Of a DNA stretch of 45,062 nucleotides, positions 8,645-16,898 are shown one piece after another; position 1 is the first letter of the stretch; every line of letters begins with the position of its first letter. The notes under the pieces were generated by a model. It was not told the DNA's origin and ran no database searches. It saw only the letters and a program-made list of their open reading frames with translations. This stretch comes from Gordonia rhizosphera NBRC 16068 (GTDB lineage: Bacteria; Actinomycetota; Actinomycetes; Mycobacteriales; Mycobacteriaceae), in NCBI RefSeq assembly GCF_000298195.1, contig NZ_BAHC01000127.1, positions 1 to 45,062 on the forward strand, written 5' to 3'. A program made the position numbers and the translations under genes.

Positions 8645-9978
8645 GTCGCCACCTCAGACCGTCGACGCGACAACAGAAAGATGATCACCCCTAGGGCGAT
8701 CCACGGGTAGACCACCCGCCCGTAGGACCAGTACATGTACCGCGGCATCTCGAGCAATCCAATGAAGGCCACCGGATAAAGCATCAGCCCGAAGGGCCTC
8801 GCGCTGCGGAATCCGCGGTAAAGGAGTCCGACGACAAGCCCTGCGAGCAGGAAATAGATGATGCCCCCGATGTGACCGTAATCCAGGAATGCCGCAGAAT
8901 AGCCACTCTCACTGTTGAACTCCGGGTTACCGAACTGTAGGAGGACCATATCGCTGGTTGGCACAGGATGCCCGCCCAACCGCTCATAGAGGTTCAGGTT
9001 CTGAACTCCTGGCGCCAACCAGAAACCTGTCAACGTGCCGAAGGGAAGCCGGTTTGGCCAATCCATGTGGGTCAGATTGAGGTGACCGTTGTTCATCGAA
9101 GTGGCGTAGTAGCCTGCCAGCCGGGTAACGACGAAGTGGGGGAACGACGTCGACCCATGCGCGCGATACCAACTCCACGACCGGAAGTACTCGAAAACCC
9201 CGAAGAGTACAACGAGCATGGATAGGAACACGACAGGGATCAGCTGGGCGATGCGGCGGCGGATGCCGGGCTCGCTCGCGAGCTTGGCAGCGATGACCAC
9301 GACGATAGGAACCACCAGCTCCAGCATCGCTAGACGTTCACTGTTGACGAAGGCACGGACGACGCCGAGTGCCACGACGGTCAGCAGCTTGAGCAGCTCG
9401 ACCCTGGAGAAGCGGTTTGCCAGCAGGACACTGGCGGCTACCACGGCGGCAATACCGAACTCGGTGAAGGTGGTAACGCCGGGAATCGTTCCGATCTGGG
9501 ATCGAACATCCTCGGAACCAGAGAACAGCCGCTGGGGTGAAATACCCTCGCGCACGATGACTATGACGAAACCGACGTAGCCAAGCATCGTCAACGAGGT
9601 CAGCACCGTACTCGCCCGACGCAAGATCGAGGTTGATCGGTCATCGAGGGCCGGCCACGGACGCGCGAGTCTCCGCGGGGTTCCTGCGGACGACGAAACC
9701 AGTGCGCCGAACGCCAACGCCAACGCCCCGCAGGCGAAGAGCAGCAGGGTGTCGGAGGTGACCGATTTCGGAGTTCGCCAGAGTGCCCGGAACTCGACGT
9801 CGGTGACGAAGAAAGTGGGCGTGATCGCGATCGCCGCGACAAACAACGTGACAACCACGGGCGAGAGCCAAGCCGCACGTGGTTCGGAAGCATCGCTCGA
9901 TGAAGAGCTGCCGCTCCGTCGAGTCGATCCAGGGGGCCTGCGGTCCGGCACGCCGGTCAACCTCGTGTCTTCGGTCAT
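8641..9978 (-). CDS. O-antigen/exopolysaccharide polymerase (Wzy-like)
   Basis: A 445-residue polytopic membrane protein with about ten or more hydrophobic segments and a large central extracytoplasmic loop with GSTSFPHFVVTRLAGYYA. These are features of Wzy/EpsG-like polymerases, which join lipid-linked repeat units on the outer face of the membrane. Wzy proteins conserve little sequence, so the call rests on topology and on the flippase directly upstream. I chose ATG 9978 because it forms a TAATG junction with the flippase stop; the in-frame extension to 10056 is antisense-free but lies inside the flippase gene. The 3' end overlaps the beta-helix gene as ATGA. The acidic/Arg/Ser-rich N-terminal ~40 residues are cytoplasmic and low in complexity. 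Confidence 0.75.
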   Translation of the reverse strand: MTEDTRLTGVPDRRPPGSTRRSGSSSSSDASEPRAAWLSPVVVTLFVAAIAITPTFFVTDVEFRALWRTPKSVTSDTLLLFACGALALAFGALVSSSAGTPRRLARPWPALDDRSTSILRRASTVLTSLTMLGYVGFVIVIVREGISPQRLFSGSEDVRSQIGTIPGVTTFTEFGIAAVVAASVLLANRFSRVELLKLLTVVALGVVRAFVNSERLAMLELVVPIVVVIAAKLASEPGIRRRIAQLIPVVFLSMLVVLFGVFEYFRSWSWYRAHGSTSFPHFVVTRLAGYYATSMNNGHLNLTHMDWPNRLPFGTLTGFWLAPGVQNLNLYERLGGHPVPTSDMVLLQFGNPEFNSESGYSAAFLDYGHIGGIIYFLLAGLVVGLLYRGFRSARPFGLMLYPVAFIGLLEMPRYMYWSYGRVVYPWIALGVIIFLLSRRRSEVAT

Positions 9979-11378
9979 TAGCTCGATTCCGCCGCGTCTG
10001 TCCGCTCTACGAAGGTATCGGCGAGCAGTTCTTTGGTAGCCCGCACTGGGCGCCAATCAGCGTGCGGCGCGACCCCCAAACACAGTTTGGCGTTTACGTA
10101 CTGGCTGGCGTACATCACCACAATACTGATCGCTGTGATGAGCGACAGGACGAAAGGTCCCCCCCACCAAACTGCGGCCACGACGGCGGGCACCGAGACG
10201 CCGAGCACCGCCAGCGCGACGCGCGCTGCCTGGGTAATCTGTCCTGTGACGATCAACAATGCGGAACTGACCTGGAAGCAGGACTGAACTGCTCCAGCGA
10301 TCGCAATCACAAGAAGCATCGTCGCAGTCGGCCGCATATCGGCTCCATAGGCGAAGGTGATCGCCATGGGCCCGAGTATGGCTATGAATACAACAAGCGC
10401 GACAGCCACTGTGGTCCCGAGCGTCGCAGCATTCGACAGCAGTCGCACGACTTCGGCTTTCGCGCCGCTCGCCCACAGTCGCGCCGCGGGCGGCACCACA
10501 GCCAGCAACGTCAGATTGTTCAACAGCACGACCTGCATGCCCAGAGTCACCGCGAGTGCATATTGCGTAGCCAGAAGTGGCGACAGAATTGCGGTGGCAA
10601 GCCAGATCGTGCCCTGGAGAATCATGAATTCGGACACATCCACACCGAACAGCCGGATCCCGTGCCCGAGTGCCTCACGTACCATCGCCACCCCCTCCCC
10701 CATCGGAGGCATGGCGATCTCGGATCGCGCATAGGCGAGGGCTATCACGAACTGGATCCCGGCGACGGCAAGATAGGCCACGAGGACACCGACCAGGGAC
10801 TCGCTGCGGGCGACATAAATGATCCCTGCAATCACCATCAGAGCCAAGATCGACCGGACGTAGTGCATCGTCGCCACCGATGCCAACACACGGCCGTTGG
10901 CAGCAAAGATGTCGCTCAACATGAGCCTGACCGACTCGACCGCGATCAGCGCACTGGCCAGTAGATACACGGGCAGAAATCCGCCATCCCCGATAAGCGC
11001 ACTACACCCGACCAGTGCGATAACCGGAGCGGTGATCAGCGATAGCATCGCGGTGGCCAAAAGGTGCGTGCCCGCGATCGTCCGGCGCCTCTGCGCAACA
11101 GGTTCTGCAGGGATCAGCCTGATGACATTTGCGCCGAGCCCTAGCCGCCCTATGAGCGGACCAATCGACAGCGCGGCCAGAATGGCGAAGAAGACCGCGG
11201 CGTCCTGGTAATCGAGGCCGCGCACAATGACCACGGTCAGCAGAAAGGACGCGACCATTCCGCCCCCCGCGGCGAAAACGCGCCACATGAGGCTATGCCG
11301 AAACTCTCCGCTCACACTTCGCGCGTCACCCAAGGCGGTACCGTTCTTTCTCCGGCTCGAACGCACCGGTCGGCACAT
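9978..11378 (-). CDS. lipid-linked repeat-unit flippase (Wzx/MOP family)
   Basis: 466 residues with about 12-14 hydrophobic helices evenly spread over the protein, the pattern of Wzx flippases of the MOP exporter superfamily, which move undecaprenyl-linked sugars across the membrane. The N-terminal ~30 residues are basic and soluble; a GTG at 11315 or ATG at 11288 (just before the first helix) are alternative starts. It is the first gene of the left minus-strand series, 171 bp downstream of the oxidoreductase stop, so the series promoter should lie in 11379-11549. Its stop overlaps the polymerase start by 1 bp (TAATG). Confidence 0.82.
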   Translation of the reverse strand: MCRPVRSSRRKNGTALGDARSVSGEFRHSLMWRVFAAGGGMVASFLLTVVIVRGLDYQDAAVFFAILAALSIGPLIGRLGLGANVIRLIPAEPVAQRRRTIAGTHLLATAMLSLITAPVIALVGCSALIGDGGFLPVYLLASALIAVESVRLMLSDIFAANGRVLASVATMHYVRSILALMVIAGIIYVARSESLVGVLVAYLAVAGIQFVIALAYARSEIAMPPMGEGVAMVREALGHGIRLFGVDVSEFMILQGTIWLATAILSPLLATQYALAVTLGMQVVLLNNLTLLAVVPPAARLWASGAKAEVVRLLSNAATLGTTVAVALVVFIAILGPMAITFAYGADMRPTATMLLVIAIAGAVQSCFQVSSALLIVTGQITQAARVALAVLGVSVPAVVAAVWWGGPFVLSLITAISIVVMYASQYVNAKLCLGVAPHADWRPVRATKELLADTFVERTDAAESS

Positions 11379-11549
11379 CCTGACAAGATTCCATCAGCCT
11401 TCGAATCGCGCATGCAACAACAACCGCCACCATCCCCCTGACACGGGACTTGGAGCTACCAAACGCTCTGCATCTGGTGGTGCTCGAGGGTCGCGGAGAA
11501 GATACTGAGGGCAGTCGCTTTCAGCTGCGAGACCCGCTCAACGAGCCGT

Positions 11550-12614
11550 TCACGCCCCGACAATCCCCCGCAACTGCTCCATATCCTCCACCCGCTCCTT
11601 GTGCGTGGCCGCCACCGGCGCGGCCAGCAGCACCCCGACCCCCGCCTTCTCGAACGCCTCCACCCTCTCGGCGACGTGTGACTTTGAGCCGATCAGCGAC
11701 ATCGCGTCCACCAGGTCGTCGGGCACCGCGGCCGCCGCCTCGGCCTTCTTCCCGTCGAGGTAGAGGTCCTGGATCAGCTTGGCCTCGTCGGCGTAGCCGT
11801 AGCGGACCGCGAGCGAGTTGTAGAAGTTCTTCCCGCGCGCCCCCATGCCGCCGATGTACAAGGCGGCGTGATCACGCACCCCCTGCATCGCCTTCTCGAT
11901 CTCCTGAGGGTCTTCGGAGATGAGCGCGGATGCCATCACCACGATCTTCAGCGGCGGCAACGACGGATCGCGTTTGGCCTTGCCGGCGGCCAGCGCATCA
12001 CCGAACGCCACGCCGACGTATTCGGGATGGAACAGGAACGGCTGGAACTCCTCGAAAAGTTCGGCCGCCAGTTCCGTATTCTTCGGGCCGATCGCCGCCA
12101 GCAGCATCGGGATGCGGTCGCGGACCGGATGGTTGATGATCTTCAGCGCCTTACCCAGCCCGGTGCCGCCGTCCTCCTTGGTCAGCGGCATCGTGTAGTG
12201 CTTGCCGCGGTAGTCGGTCTTCTCGCGGCGCCAGATCATCCGGCAGATCTCCACATGCTCGCGGGCCCGGCCGAGCGGGTAGTCGTACTTGACCCCGTGG
12301 AATCCCTCGATGACCTGCGGACCCGACGCCCCGATGCCCAGCACGCAGCGACCCCCACTGATGTAGTCCAGGCCGGCCGCGGTCATCGCCAGATTCGACG
12401 GCGTACGCGAATACATCGGCAGGATCGCCGTCTGCAGCTCCATCTTCTCGGTCTTGGCCGCGATGTACCCGAGCTGGCTGACCGCGTCGAAGCTGTAGGC
12501 CTCTGGCACCGAGACCCGCTCCACTCCGACGGACTCGAAATCGGCGAGATTGTTGATGGTCTCGAGGAAGTCCCCCGCGTAATTGATCGGCATGCCCAGG
12601 GTCATCGATGTCAT
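11550..12614 (-). CDS. F420-dependent LLM-class oxidoreductase (Rv3520c-like)
   Basis: A flavin/F420-type TIM-barrel protein of the luciferase-like monooxygenase superfamily, 354 residues from ATG 12614. The start MTLGMPINYAGDF (second ATG at 12605), the sequence VPEAYSFDAVSQLGYIAAKT, GGRCVLGIGASGPQVIEGF, and NHPVRDRIPMLLAAIGPKN are characteristic of the mycobacterial Rv3520c-type subfamily. The reaction is probably an F420-linked hydride transfer; the substrate is unknown. The frame extends to 12674 but the added residues are not part of the family. It is divergent from menE with 164 bp between, and appears unrelated in function to the polysaccharide genes. Confidence 0.88.
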   Translation of the reverse strand: MTSMTLGMPINYAGDFLETINNLADFESVGVERVSVPEAYSFDAVSQLGYIAAKTEKMELQTAILPMYSRTPSNLAMTAAGLDYISGGRCVLGIGASGPQVIEGFHGVKYDYPLGRAREHVEICRMIWRREKTDYRGKHYTMPLTKEDGGTGLGKALKIINHPVRDRIPMLLAAIGPKNTELAAELFEEFQPFLFHPEYVGVAFGDALAAGKAKRDPSLPPLKIVVMASALISEDPQEIEKAMQGVRDHAALYIGGMGARGKNFYNSLAVRYGYADEAKLIQDLYLDGKKAEAAAAVPDDLVDAMSLIGSKSHVAERVEAFEKAGVGVLLAAPVAATHKERVEDMEQLRGIVGA

Positions 12615-12765
12615 GAGCGGATTGTTCCACAGGTGACGGGTATCCCATACCGTACAGAACGAGCGTTCGGTCACACCCCGGATCAGCCGCTCTGACCTGG
12701 ACGCCCGAGGCTACGCGCACCACATACAATCCCTTCCACGACCTGGTCGTCCGGACATCAGAGAT

Positions 12766-12772
12766 GGGGTGA
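12766..12772 (+). promoter_or_regulatory. ribosome binding site supporting the CTG start of menE
   Basis: GGGGTGA matches the 16S-complementary core GGAGGTGA in all but one place. It ends 6 bases before the CTG at 12779, an ideal spacing. It is also the in-frame stop (TGA at 12770) that rules out any start further upstream. Confidence 0.55.
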
Positions 12773-12778
12773 CGCGTC

Positions 12779-13942
12779 CTGAAGACCTTAGACGCGCTTT
12801 TACTCCCCGCCGGCCCCGAGCTCCTCGATCGCCGCGCCGAGCTGGCCAAGATCCTCGACGGCACCAACGCCTACGTCCCCGTCCCCGACGACCCGCAGGC
12901 CGCGGAGCTCCTGATCGGCGCCCTCGGCGTCGGCGACCCCATCGACGACGACATCTCCCTGGTGATCTCGACCTCGGGCACCACCGGTATCCCCAAGGGT
13001 GCCCAGCACACGCCGACGACCCTCAGCGCCTCCGCCCAGGCCACCTCACTGCACCTCGGCGGCCCGGGCAACTGGCTACTCGCCCTCGCCCCGCACCACA
13101 TCGCGGGGCTCCAAGTCCTGCTGCGCGCGTTGGCCGCCGGCTTCACTCCCGCCGTGCTCGATGTCCGCGACGGCTTCGACCCGGATGCCTTCGCCGACGC
13201 CCTCGACGCCCTCGACGGTCCGCGCCGCTACACCTCCCTGGTGCCCACCCAGCTGATCAAGGTCCTCGACTCCCCGCGCGCCACCGCCGCGCTGGCCGGG
13301 GCCGACGCGCTGCTCGTCGGCGGTGCCGCCACCCCGGTCCCCTTGCTGCACAAGGCCATCGACGCCAGCGTCCCGATCATCCGCACCTACGGCATGAGCG
13401 AGACCGCCGGCGGTTGCGTCTACGACGGCATCCCGCTCGACGGCGTGGTCATCGACATCGAAGACGCCAATCCCGACGGTGTCGGACGCGTGCGTCTCGG
13501 CGGCCCGATGGTCGCCTACGGCTACCGCAACCTGCCCGACCACCCCGCGTTCGCGGACCCAGGCTGGTTCCGCACCGACGACCTCGGCCGCGTCGACAAG
13601 CACGGCGTGCTGTCCATCATCGGCCGCGCCGACGAGGCCATCAGCAGCGGCGGACTCACCATCGTTCCGCAGGTGGTGGAGGCCGTGATCATCGACGACC
13701 CGGCGGTCGCCGAATGCGCCGTCGTGGGGCTCCCCGATGACCGGCTGGGTGAGAAGGTCGTGGCCTTCGTCGTCCCTTCGGGCACAAGGAGAGTCGACGC
13801 CGAACGCATCAAAGCTGGGGTGATTGAGCGCCTCGACCGCTACGCGGCGCCGAGAGAGGTCATCGAGATCGACCAGCTGCCCACGCGAGGACCCGGCAAG
13901 GTGGATCGTCGGGCACTGCGCAACCGCTTCGGCCCCGCCTGA
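12779..13942 (+). CDS. menE: o-succinylbenzoate-CoA ligase
   Basis: Activates o-succinylbenzoate to its CoA thioester for menaquinone synthesis, in the cytoplasm; 387 residues from the CTG. It is an adenylate-forming enzyme: P-loop STSGTTGIPKGA near residue 65, TYGMSETAGG (A5), WFRTDDLGRVDKHG (A7), GRADEAISSGG (A8) and the catalytic lysine in GPGKVDRRALR near the C-terminus. The first ATG/GTG in frame (12962) lies inside the P-loop region and would delete ~61 residues of good coding sequence (LDALLLPAGPELLDRR and onwards). An in-frame TGA at 12770 blocks starts further up. CTG 12779 with its strong RBS is therefore the best start, unless a base is missing near 12770, where a GTG at 12769 sits in another frame. 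Confidence 0.85.
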   Translation: MKTLDALLLPAGPELLDRRAELAKILDGTNAYVPVPDDPQAAELLIGALGVGDPIDDDISLVISTSGTTGIPKGAQHTPTTLSASAQATSLHLGGPGNWLLALAPHHIAGLQVLLRALAAGFTPAVLDVRDGFDPDAFADALDALDGPRRYTSLVPTQLIKVLDSPRATAALAGADALLVGGAATPVPLLHKAIDASVPIIRTYGMSETAGGCVYDGIPLDGVVIDIEDANPDGVGRVRLGGPMVAYGYRNLPDHPAFADPGWFRTDDLGRVDKHGVLSIIGRADEAISSGGLTIVPQVVEAVIIDDPAVAECAVVGLPDDRLGEKVVAFVVPSGTRRVDAERIKAGVIERLDRYAAPREVIEIDQLPTRGPGKVDRRALRNRFGPA

Positions 13943-13994
13943 TCGGGCCGCGGCCGCCATTACCCGGGACGGACATGCGCCGTCGTCGTGTCAG

Positions 13995-14615
13995 TCAGGT
14001 GGGCGGCGCCACGATGGTCACCGATGACGGCGGCTGCCGGACCTCGACACCGCACCGACGCGCGGCAACTGACAGACCGACGGAATCCCGACTACCTGGT
14101 GGTGGCCAACCCGGATCACCCATCGCACCGAAGAGGGCCACTGCTGTTGCATCTGGGTCGGTGCTGAATCGGGTCTCGTAGCAGATGCCCTCGGCGATGC
14201 CCGCCAACGCCGTGGCCCACTGTTGAGGGACCTCGTAGGGCGTCATGGTGCACAGCTCTCGGGTCACCCCGAAATCTACGCTTCCCGGCGAAGTGAGATC
14301 GGCGACGTCGCGGGAACGCGGTGGCCGCAGTCGCGACACTTGGCGATCGCCAGCGAATTCCGCAGTGAGGTAACCGAACTCGACGAGTTCGGGCCCGATC
14401 GCCACGCGTATGGCGGCTGCTTCGCTCAGCCCGACGTAGCAGGATCCGCGCGGCGGGGCGAGATCGAACCTCCCCTCTCCGCTACCACTGAACCACCACG
14501 GACCACGCGACGCCCGATGGCACCGATAGAGATCGACGTCGGTCCCAACCGTAGTAACCGGAAACCTCTCGAGCGGCCCCGTGGGCGGCTTCTGATAGGG
14601 GCGTTGACGGTTCAT
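13995..14615 (-). CDS. RES-domain toxin of a type II toxin-antitoxin pair
   Basis: 206 residues. Members of the RES family degrade or phosphorolyse NAD+ when not held by their antitoxin. VDLYRCHRAS carries the first conserved Arg of the fold, and GRFDLAPPRGSCYVGLSEAAAIRVA matches the strand-loop after it. The later GICYETRFSTDPDATAVALF matches the position of the conserved serine, although here it reads ET rather than S. The ATG at 14615 overlaps the antitoxin stop as ATGA, the usual antitoxin-first order. The protein is convergent with menE (52-bp gap). The call is from recognisable motifs plus the partner gene. Confidence 0.75.
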   Translation of the reverse strand: MNRQRPYQKPPTGPLERFPVTTVGTDVDLYRCHRASRGPWWFSGSGEGRFDLAPPRGSCYVGLSEAAAIRVAIGPELVEFGYLTAEFAGDRQVSRLRPPRSRDVADLTSPGSVDFGVTRELCTMTPYEVPQQWATALAGIAEGICYETRFSTDPDATAVALFGAMGDPGWPPPGSRDSVGLSVAARRCGVEVRQPPSSVTIVAPPT

Positions 14616-15148
14616 GCACCCCACCGCGCGGAGACACGGCGGGCCGCGTCGACGACATCCTCGATTCGGCGCCCCTCGGTCAGCCAGCTGACCGGGGTTT
14701 GACCATCGAGACCTCGGTTGGGACTGCGCATCCACGCCGCGGCAGTCCAGAGGTCCGCATGCACGGTCAGTACCGCCCACACGTCCGCCATCCCGTCGAT
14801 CAATCTGGCGTCACCGCCGAACTGCCATGCCGGGAACACCCAGGTACGACTGGCATCCGCGAGCTGACAACCTATCAGCCGACCGGTCCGCAGCCTTTTG
14901 ACGATGGCGGTCTTGGTAATTCCCACGAAGGCGATCACGCCCTGCATGTCGTAGAACGGCCCGATCAGTGCGTCAAAGGGGTCGCCGAGCGGCAACGCCG
15001 CGATCATCCGATCAGCAAGGGCGTCGGGATCGTCGAGTGCCGACGTCAGGTCGACTCCTGCGCGCTCCGCTCGTCGCAGACGGTCGTTCAGACGCGTGAC
15101 GAAAGCCCGGGCCAGCATTGCAACCTGATCATCTGTGGACTTCGACAT
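14612..15148 (-). CDS. Xre/MbcA/ParS-type antitoxin of the RES toxin
   Basis: 178 residues. The C-terminus (about 135-178) has TAAAWMRSPNRGLDGQTPVSWL followed by a Gly and a helical tail, the toxin-binding domain (DUF2384 type) of RES antitoxins. The middle GITKTAIVKRLRTGRLIG looks like a helix-turn-helix for binding its own promoter. I chose ATG 15148 because the operator-like repeats lie immediately upstream and the frame beyond them (to 15451) has no sensible protein composition. It is the first gene of the pair, so autoregulation through 15150-15186 is expected. Confidence 0.75.
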   Translation of the reverse strand: MSKSTDDQVAMLARAFVTRLNDRLRRAERAGVDLTSALDDPDALADRMIAALPLGDPFDALIGPFYDMQGVIAFVGITKTAIVKRLRTGRLIGCQLADASRTWVFPAWQFGGDARLIDGMADVWAVLTVHADLWTAAAWMRSPNRGLDGQTPVSWLTEGRRIEDVVDAARRVSARWGA

Positions 15149-15149
15149 G

Positions 15150-15186
15150 AGGTGAATGTACACCTTGAACCCCAAAATCGTACACC
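15150..15186 (-). promoter_or_regulatory. putative operator of the RES toxin-antitoxin operon
   Basis: The heptamer GTACACC occurs at 15158-15164 and again at 15180-15186, 22 bp apart, that is two helical turns on the same face. The first copy is part of an inverted repeat AGGTG-6 nt-CACCT (15150-15165). This lies 2-38 bp upstream of the antitoxin ATG, where an autorepressor of this class would bind. Confidence 0.4.
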
Positions 15187-15457
15187 GCGAACACCTATGG
15201 GCGGTGTCCGCTCGCAGTACTTCGGACGTGCCAGGCGACCATCGGGTTCCTCTGGTCGCCTGAGAACGGGAGAAGGGCACGGAAGGCCCCGACGATGTCT
15301 GGACGGCCTGCCCGCGCGGGTGCGGCGGCGCTGAGGCACCCAGGTGCCCTGCCAACGAGCCATGACAAATGGGCCATTTGTTTCCCCGCCGACGACGGCT
15401 GCGCGGGTGCCTGATGCTGCCGACGATCTGATCCTGCCGACGACAGAGCACCTCGGC
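15187..15457. other. non-coding stretch between toxin-antitoxin operon and small membrane protein
   Basis: Several long frames cross this stretch on both strands, but all have the Arg/Gly/Pro-rich composition of shadow frames and none has a supported start. I see no RNA gene or repeat here. Confidence 0.4.
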
Positions 15458-15628
15458 CTAGATTTCCGGCGGCCGCCCCGGTTCGTTGCCACCCATGACG
15501 AGTTCGTCGGCCCGCGGCGCCTCGAGCCGATCCCGCACCGCGATCATCCTGCCGATGACCAGCCCGACCACCACTGACACCACGCCCCACACGGTCGCGG
15601 CGATGAGTGCGATGGACAAGACCTCCAT
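15458..15628 (-). CDS. small single-span membrane protein, unknown function
   Basis: 56 residues from ATG 15628: LSIALIAATVWGVVSVVVGL is a strong transmembrane segment near the N-terminus, followed by a short charged cytoplasmic or external tail rich in E, P and G. A GAGG sits about 11 bases before the ATG. An in-frame ATG at 15679 would add 17 hydrophilic residues. I do not recognise a family. Confidence 0.45.
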   Translation of the reverse strand: MEVLSIALIAATVWGVVSVVVGLVIGRMIAVRDRLEAPRADELVMGGNEPGRPPEI

Positions 15629-15831
15629 GTACCCACGGTCCTCGACTTTCCTGAGGAAACCGTGAGAAGAGTCTGACAAAGGACCCCGGTGAGCGAACGC
15701 ACTGCCTCACCGGGTCTGGCCGATCACCCGGTGTGGTGGCAGATGAGGTCCAGGCGCACCTGGGAAGTCCGGCGTGCACGGAGCCTTTTGCGGTGTCGTG
15801 GAAGAGGAACCGGTTCCGAAAGAGCTGCCTG

Positions 15832-15880
15832 TTCAGTAGAAGACCATGTTCAACAATACTGAACATGGTCATTTACTGAA
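15832..15880. promoter_or_regulatory. 49-bp nested perfect palindrome upstream of the mycothiol-dependent enzyme gene
   Basis: Outer arms TTCAGTA (15832-15838) and TACTGAA (15874-15880), 3-nt spacers on each side, inner arms GACCATGTTCA (15842-15852) and TGAACATGGTC (15860-15870), and a 7-nt centre. TACTGAA occurs a second time across the centre (15857-15863). The element ends 87 bp before ATG 15968. It has no T-run, so an operator for a dimeric or tetrameric repressor fits better than a terminator. Confidence 0.55.
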
Positions 15881-15967
15881 TGGGAAGCACCACTCGACCG
15901 CGCACCGATGATTCTCGACAACAACAATCAGAGTCGAAGTAGCCGGCAAGGTTTCGAGGAGGCGCGG

Positions 15968-16629
15968 ATGAGTGAGAACCGGTTGGTGCAGGAGTGGTCC
16001 GATGAGCACGTGTGGGCAGCGATCCACACCGAGCGGCGTCGACTGGCCGACGACCTCGCCGATCTTGACGATGCGGCGTGGGCGACGCCGTCGCTCTGCG
16101 GCGAGTGGACGGTCGAGGATGTCGTGGCGCACCTGACGGCCGCCGCGAACACCGGCCGGCTGCGCTGGATCCGCAGTGTGCTCGGCGCCCGGTTCAACTT
16201 CGACCGCCACAACGCGCGATGCCTGGCCGAGTATCGCGGGACGACTCCGCACGAGACGTTGACCAATTTCCAGGACGCCACCGAGATGTCGATCCAGCCG
16301 TCGAAGCCGACCTGGGCGTGGCTGGGTGAGGTGATCGTGCACGGCATGGACATCCGCGTGCCGTTGGGCATCGACACCACACCCGACCTCGAGACCACCG
16401 AGTACCTCGCCGGGTGTTTCGTGGGCAAGAACTTCACGGTGCCGTCCAAGGACATGGCACAGGGGTTCACTCTGAGAGCCACCGATGGCACCTTCAGCAC
16501 GGCGCCAGCCCGGAGGTGAGCGGACCCACCATCGAACTGGTGATGGCAATGGCCGCACGCCCCGATGCTCTGGCCCGTCTGACCGGCAACGGCATCCCGA
16601 CCCTTGCCGAGCGCATGCGGGCAAAATGA
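15968..16629 (+). pseudogene. mycothiol-dependent maleylpyruvate-isomerase-family enzyme, frameshifted near its 3' end
   Basis: The N-terminal part (residues 1-~178) belongs to the DinB-like mycothiol-dependent maleylpyruvate isomerase family: LCGEWTVEDVVAHLTAAANT carries the metal-ligand His, and EVIVHGMDIRVPLGI the second helix with HxxD. The start is ATG 15968, with a perfect AGGAGG 5 bases upstream. The frame runs into a TGA at 16517-16519 after DGTFSTAPARR. Reading from ~16500 in the next frame gives GASPEVSGPTIELVMAMAAR and on to LAERMRAK, the expected family ending. One base is therefore missing near 16500 (one G restores 220 residues). This is either a real recent mutation or a sequencing error; the truncated product would lose ~40 C-terminal residues. 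Confidence 0.75.
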
Positions 16630-16647
16630 CCGTCGGTCGTTCGACGG
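16630..16647 (+). terminator. possible hairpin terminator
   Basis: CCGTCG-gtcgtt-CGACGG forms a 6-bp GC-rich stem with a 6-base loop starting directly after the stop of the mycothiol-dependent enzyme gene. There is no T-run, as is common in actinobacterial terminators. The remaining ~170 bp to the IS element hold nothing I recognise. Confidence 0.35.
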
Positions 16648-16820
16648 ATTCTGCACGTGTGTTCCAACAGTGCCTGCACCGCATCGATCCCCTTCGAGCA
16701 AACGATCGCAAAGGGCCCGGTACCGAAGACAAGAACCAGAAGCCCCGACATCGCCGATGAGCACAACGCGTCGACGATCAAGTTCTTTGACTACGTACGA
16801 CGGAACGGGTGGACCTTCTA

Positions 16821-16850
16821 GTGGCGTGTCGCCTTTAATTTGATTGGTAT
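16821..16850 (+). repeat. left terminal inverted repeat of the IS630 element
   Basis: Begins GTGGCGTGTCGC. 18 of 30 positions match the reverse complement of the right end, with TGTCGC and the inner GGTAT identical. Confidence 0.75.
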
Positions 16851-16898
16851 TTGTGATCGGCTGTTTCTGGTTGATAATCGACCAGAGGAGTGACGATC

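Noticed and set aside
9879..10964. 361-codon plus-strand frame opposite the left flippase and polymerase
   Set aside because: Hydrophilic, His/Arg-rich shadow of a well-formed membrane protein gene on the minus strand.
12725..12730. TACAAT as -10 box for menE
   Set aside because: Good -10 match but no acceptable -35 at 16-18 bp upstream, so left uncalled.
12769..13740. 323-codon frame starting at a GTG with good RBS in front of menE
   Set aside because: Its product is a run of Arg/Pro; all MenE motifs are in the other frame, which starts 10 bases later.
15195..15872. 225-codon minus-strand frame
   Set aside because: Runs through the palindrome and the small membrane protein in another frame, with Arg/Gly-rich shadow composition.
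16494..16781. 95-codon minus-strand frame with a hydrophobic start beside the IS element
   Set aside because: Overlaps the coding 3' end of the mycothiol-dependent enzyme gene and loses protein-like composition after ~35 residues.
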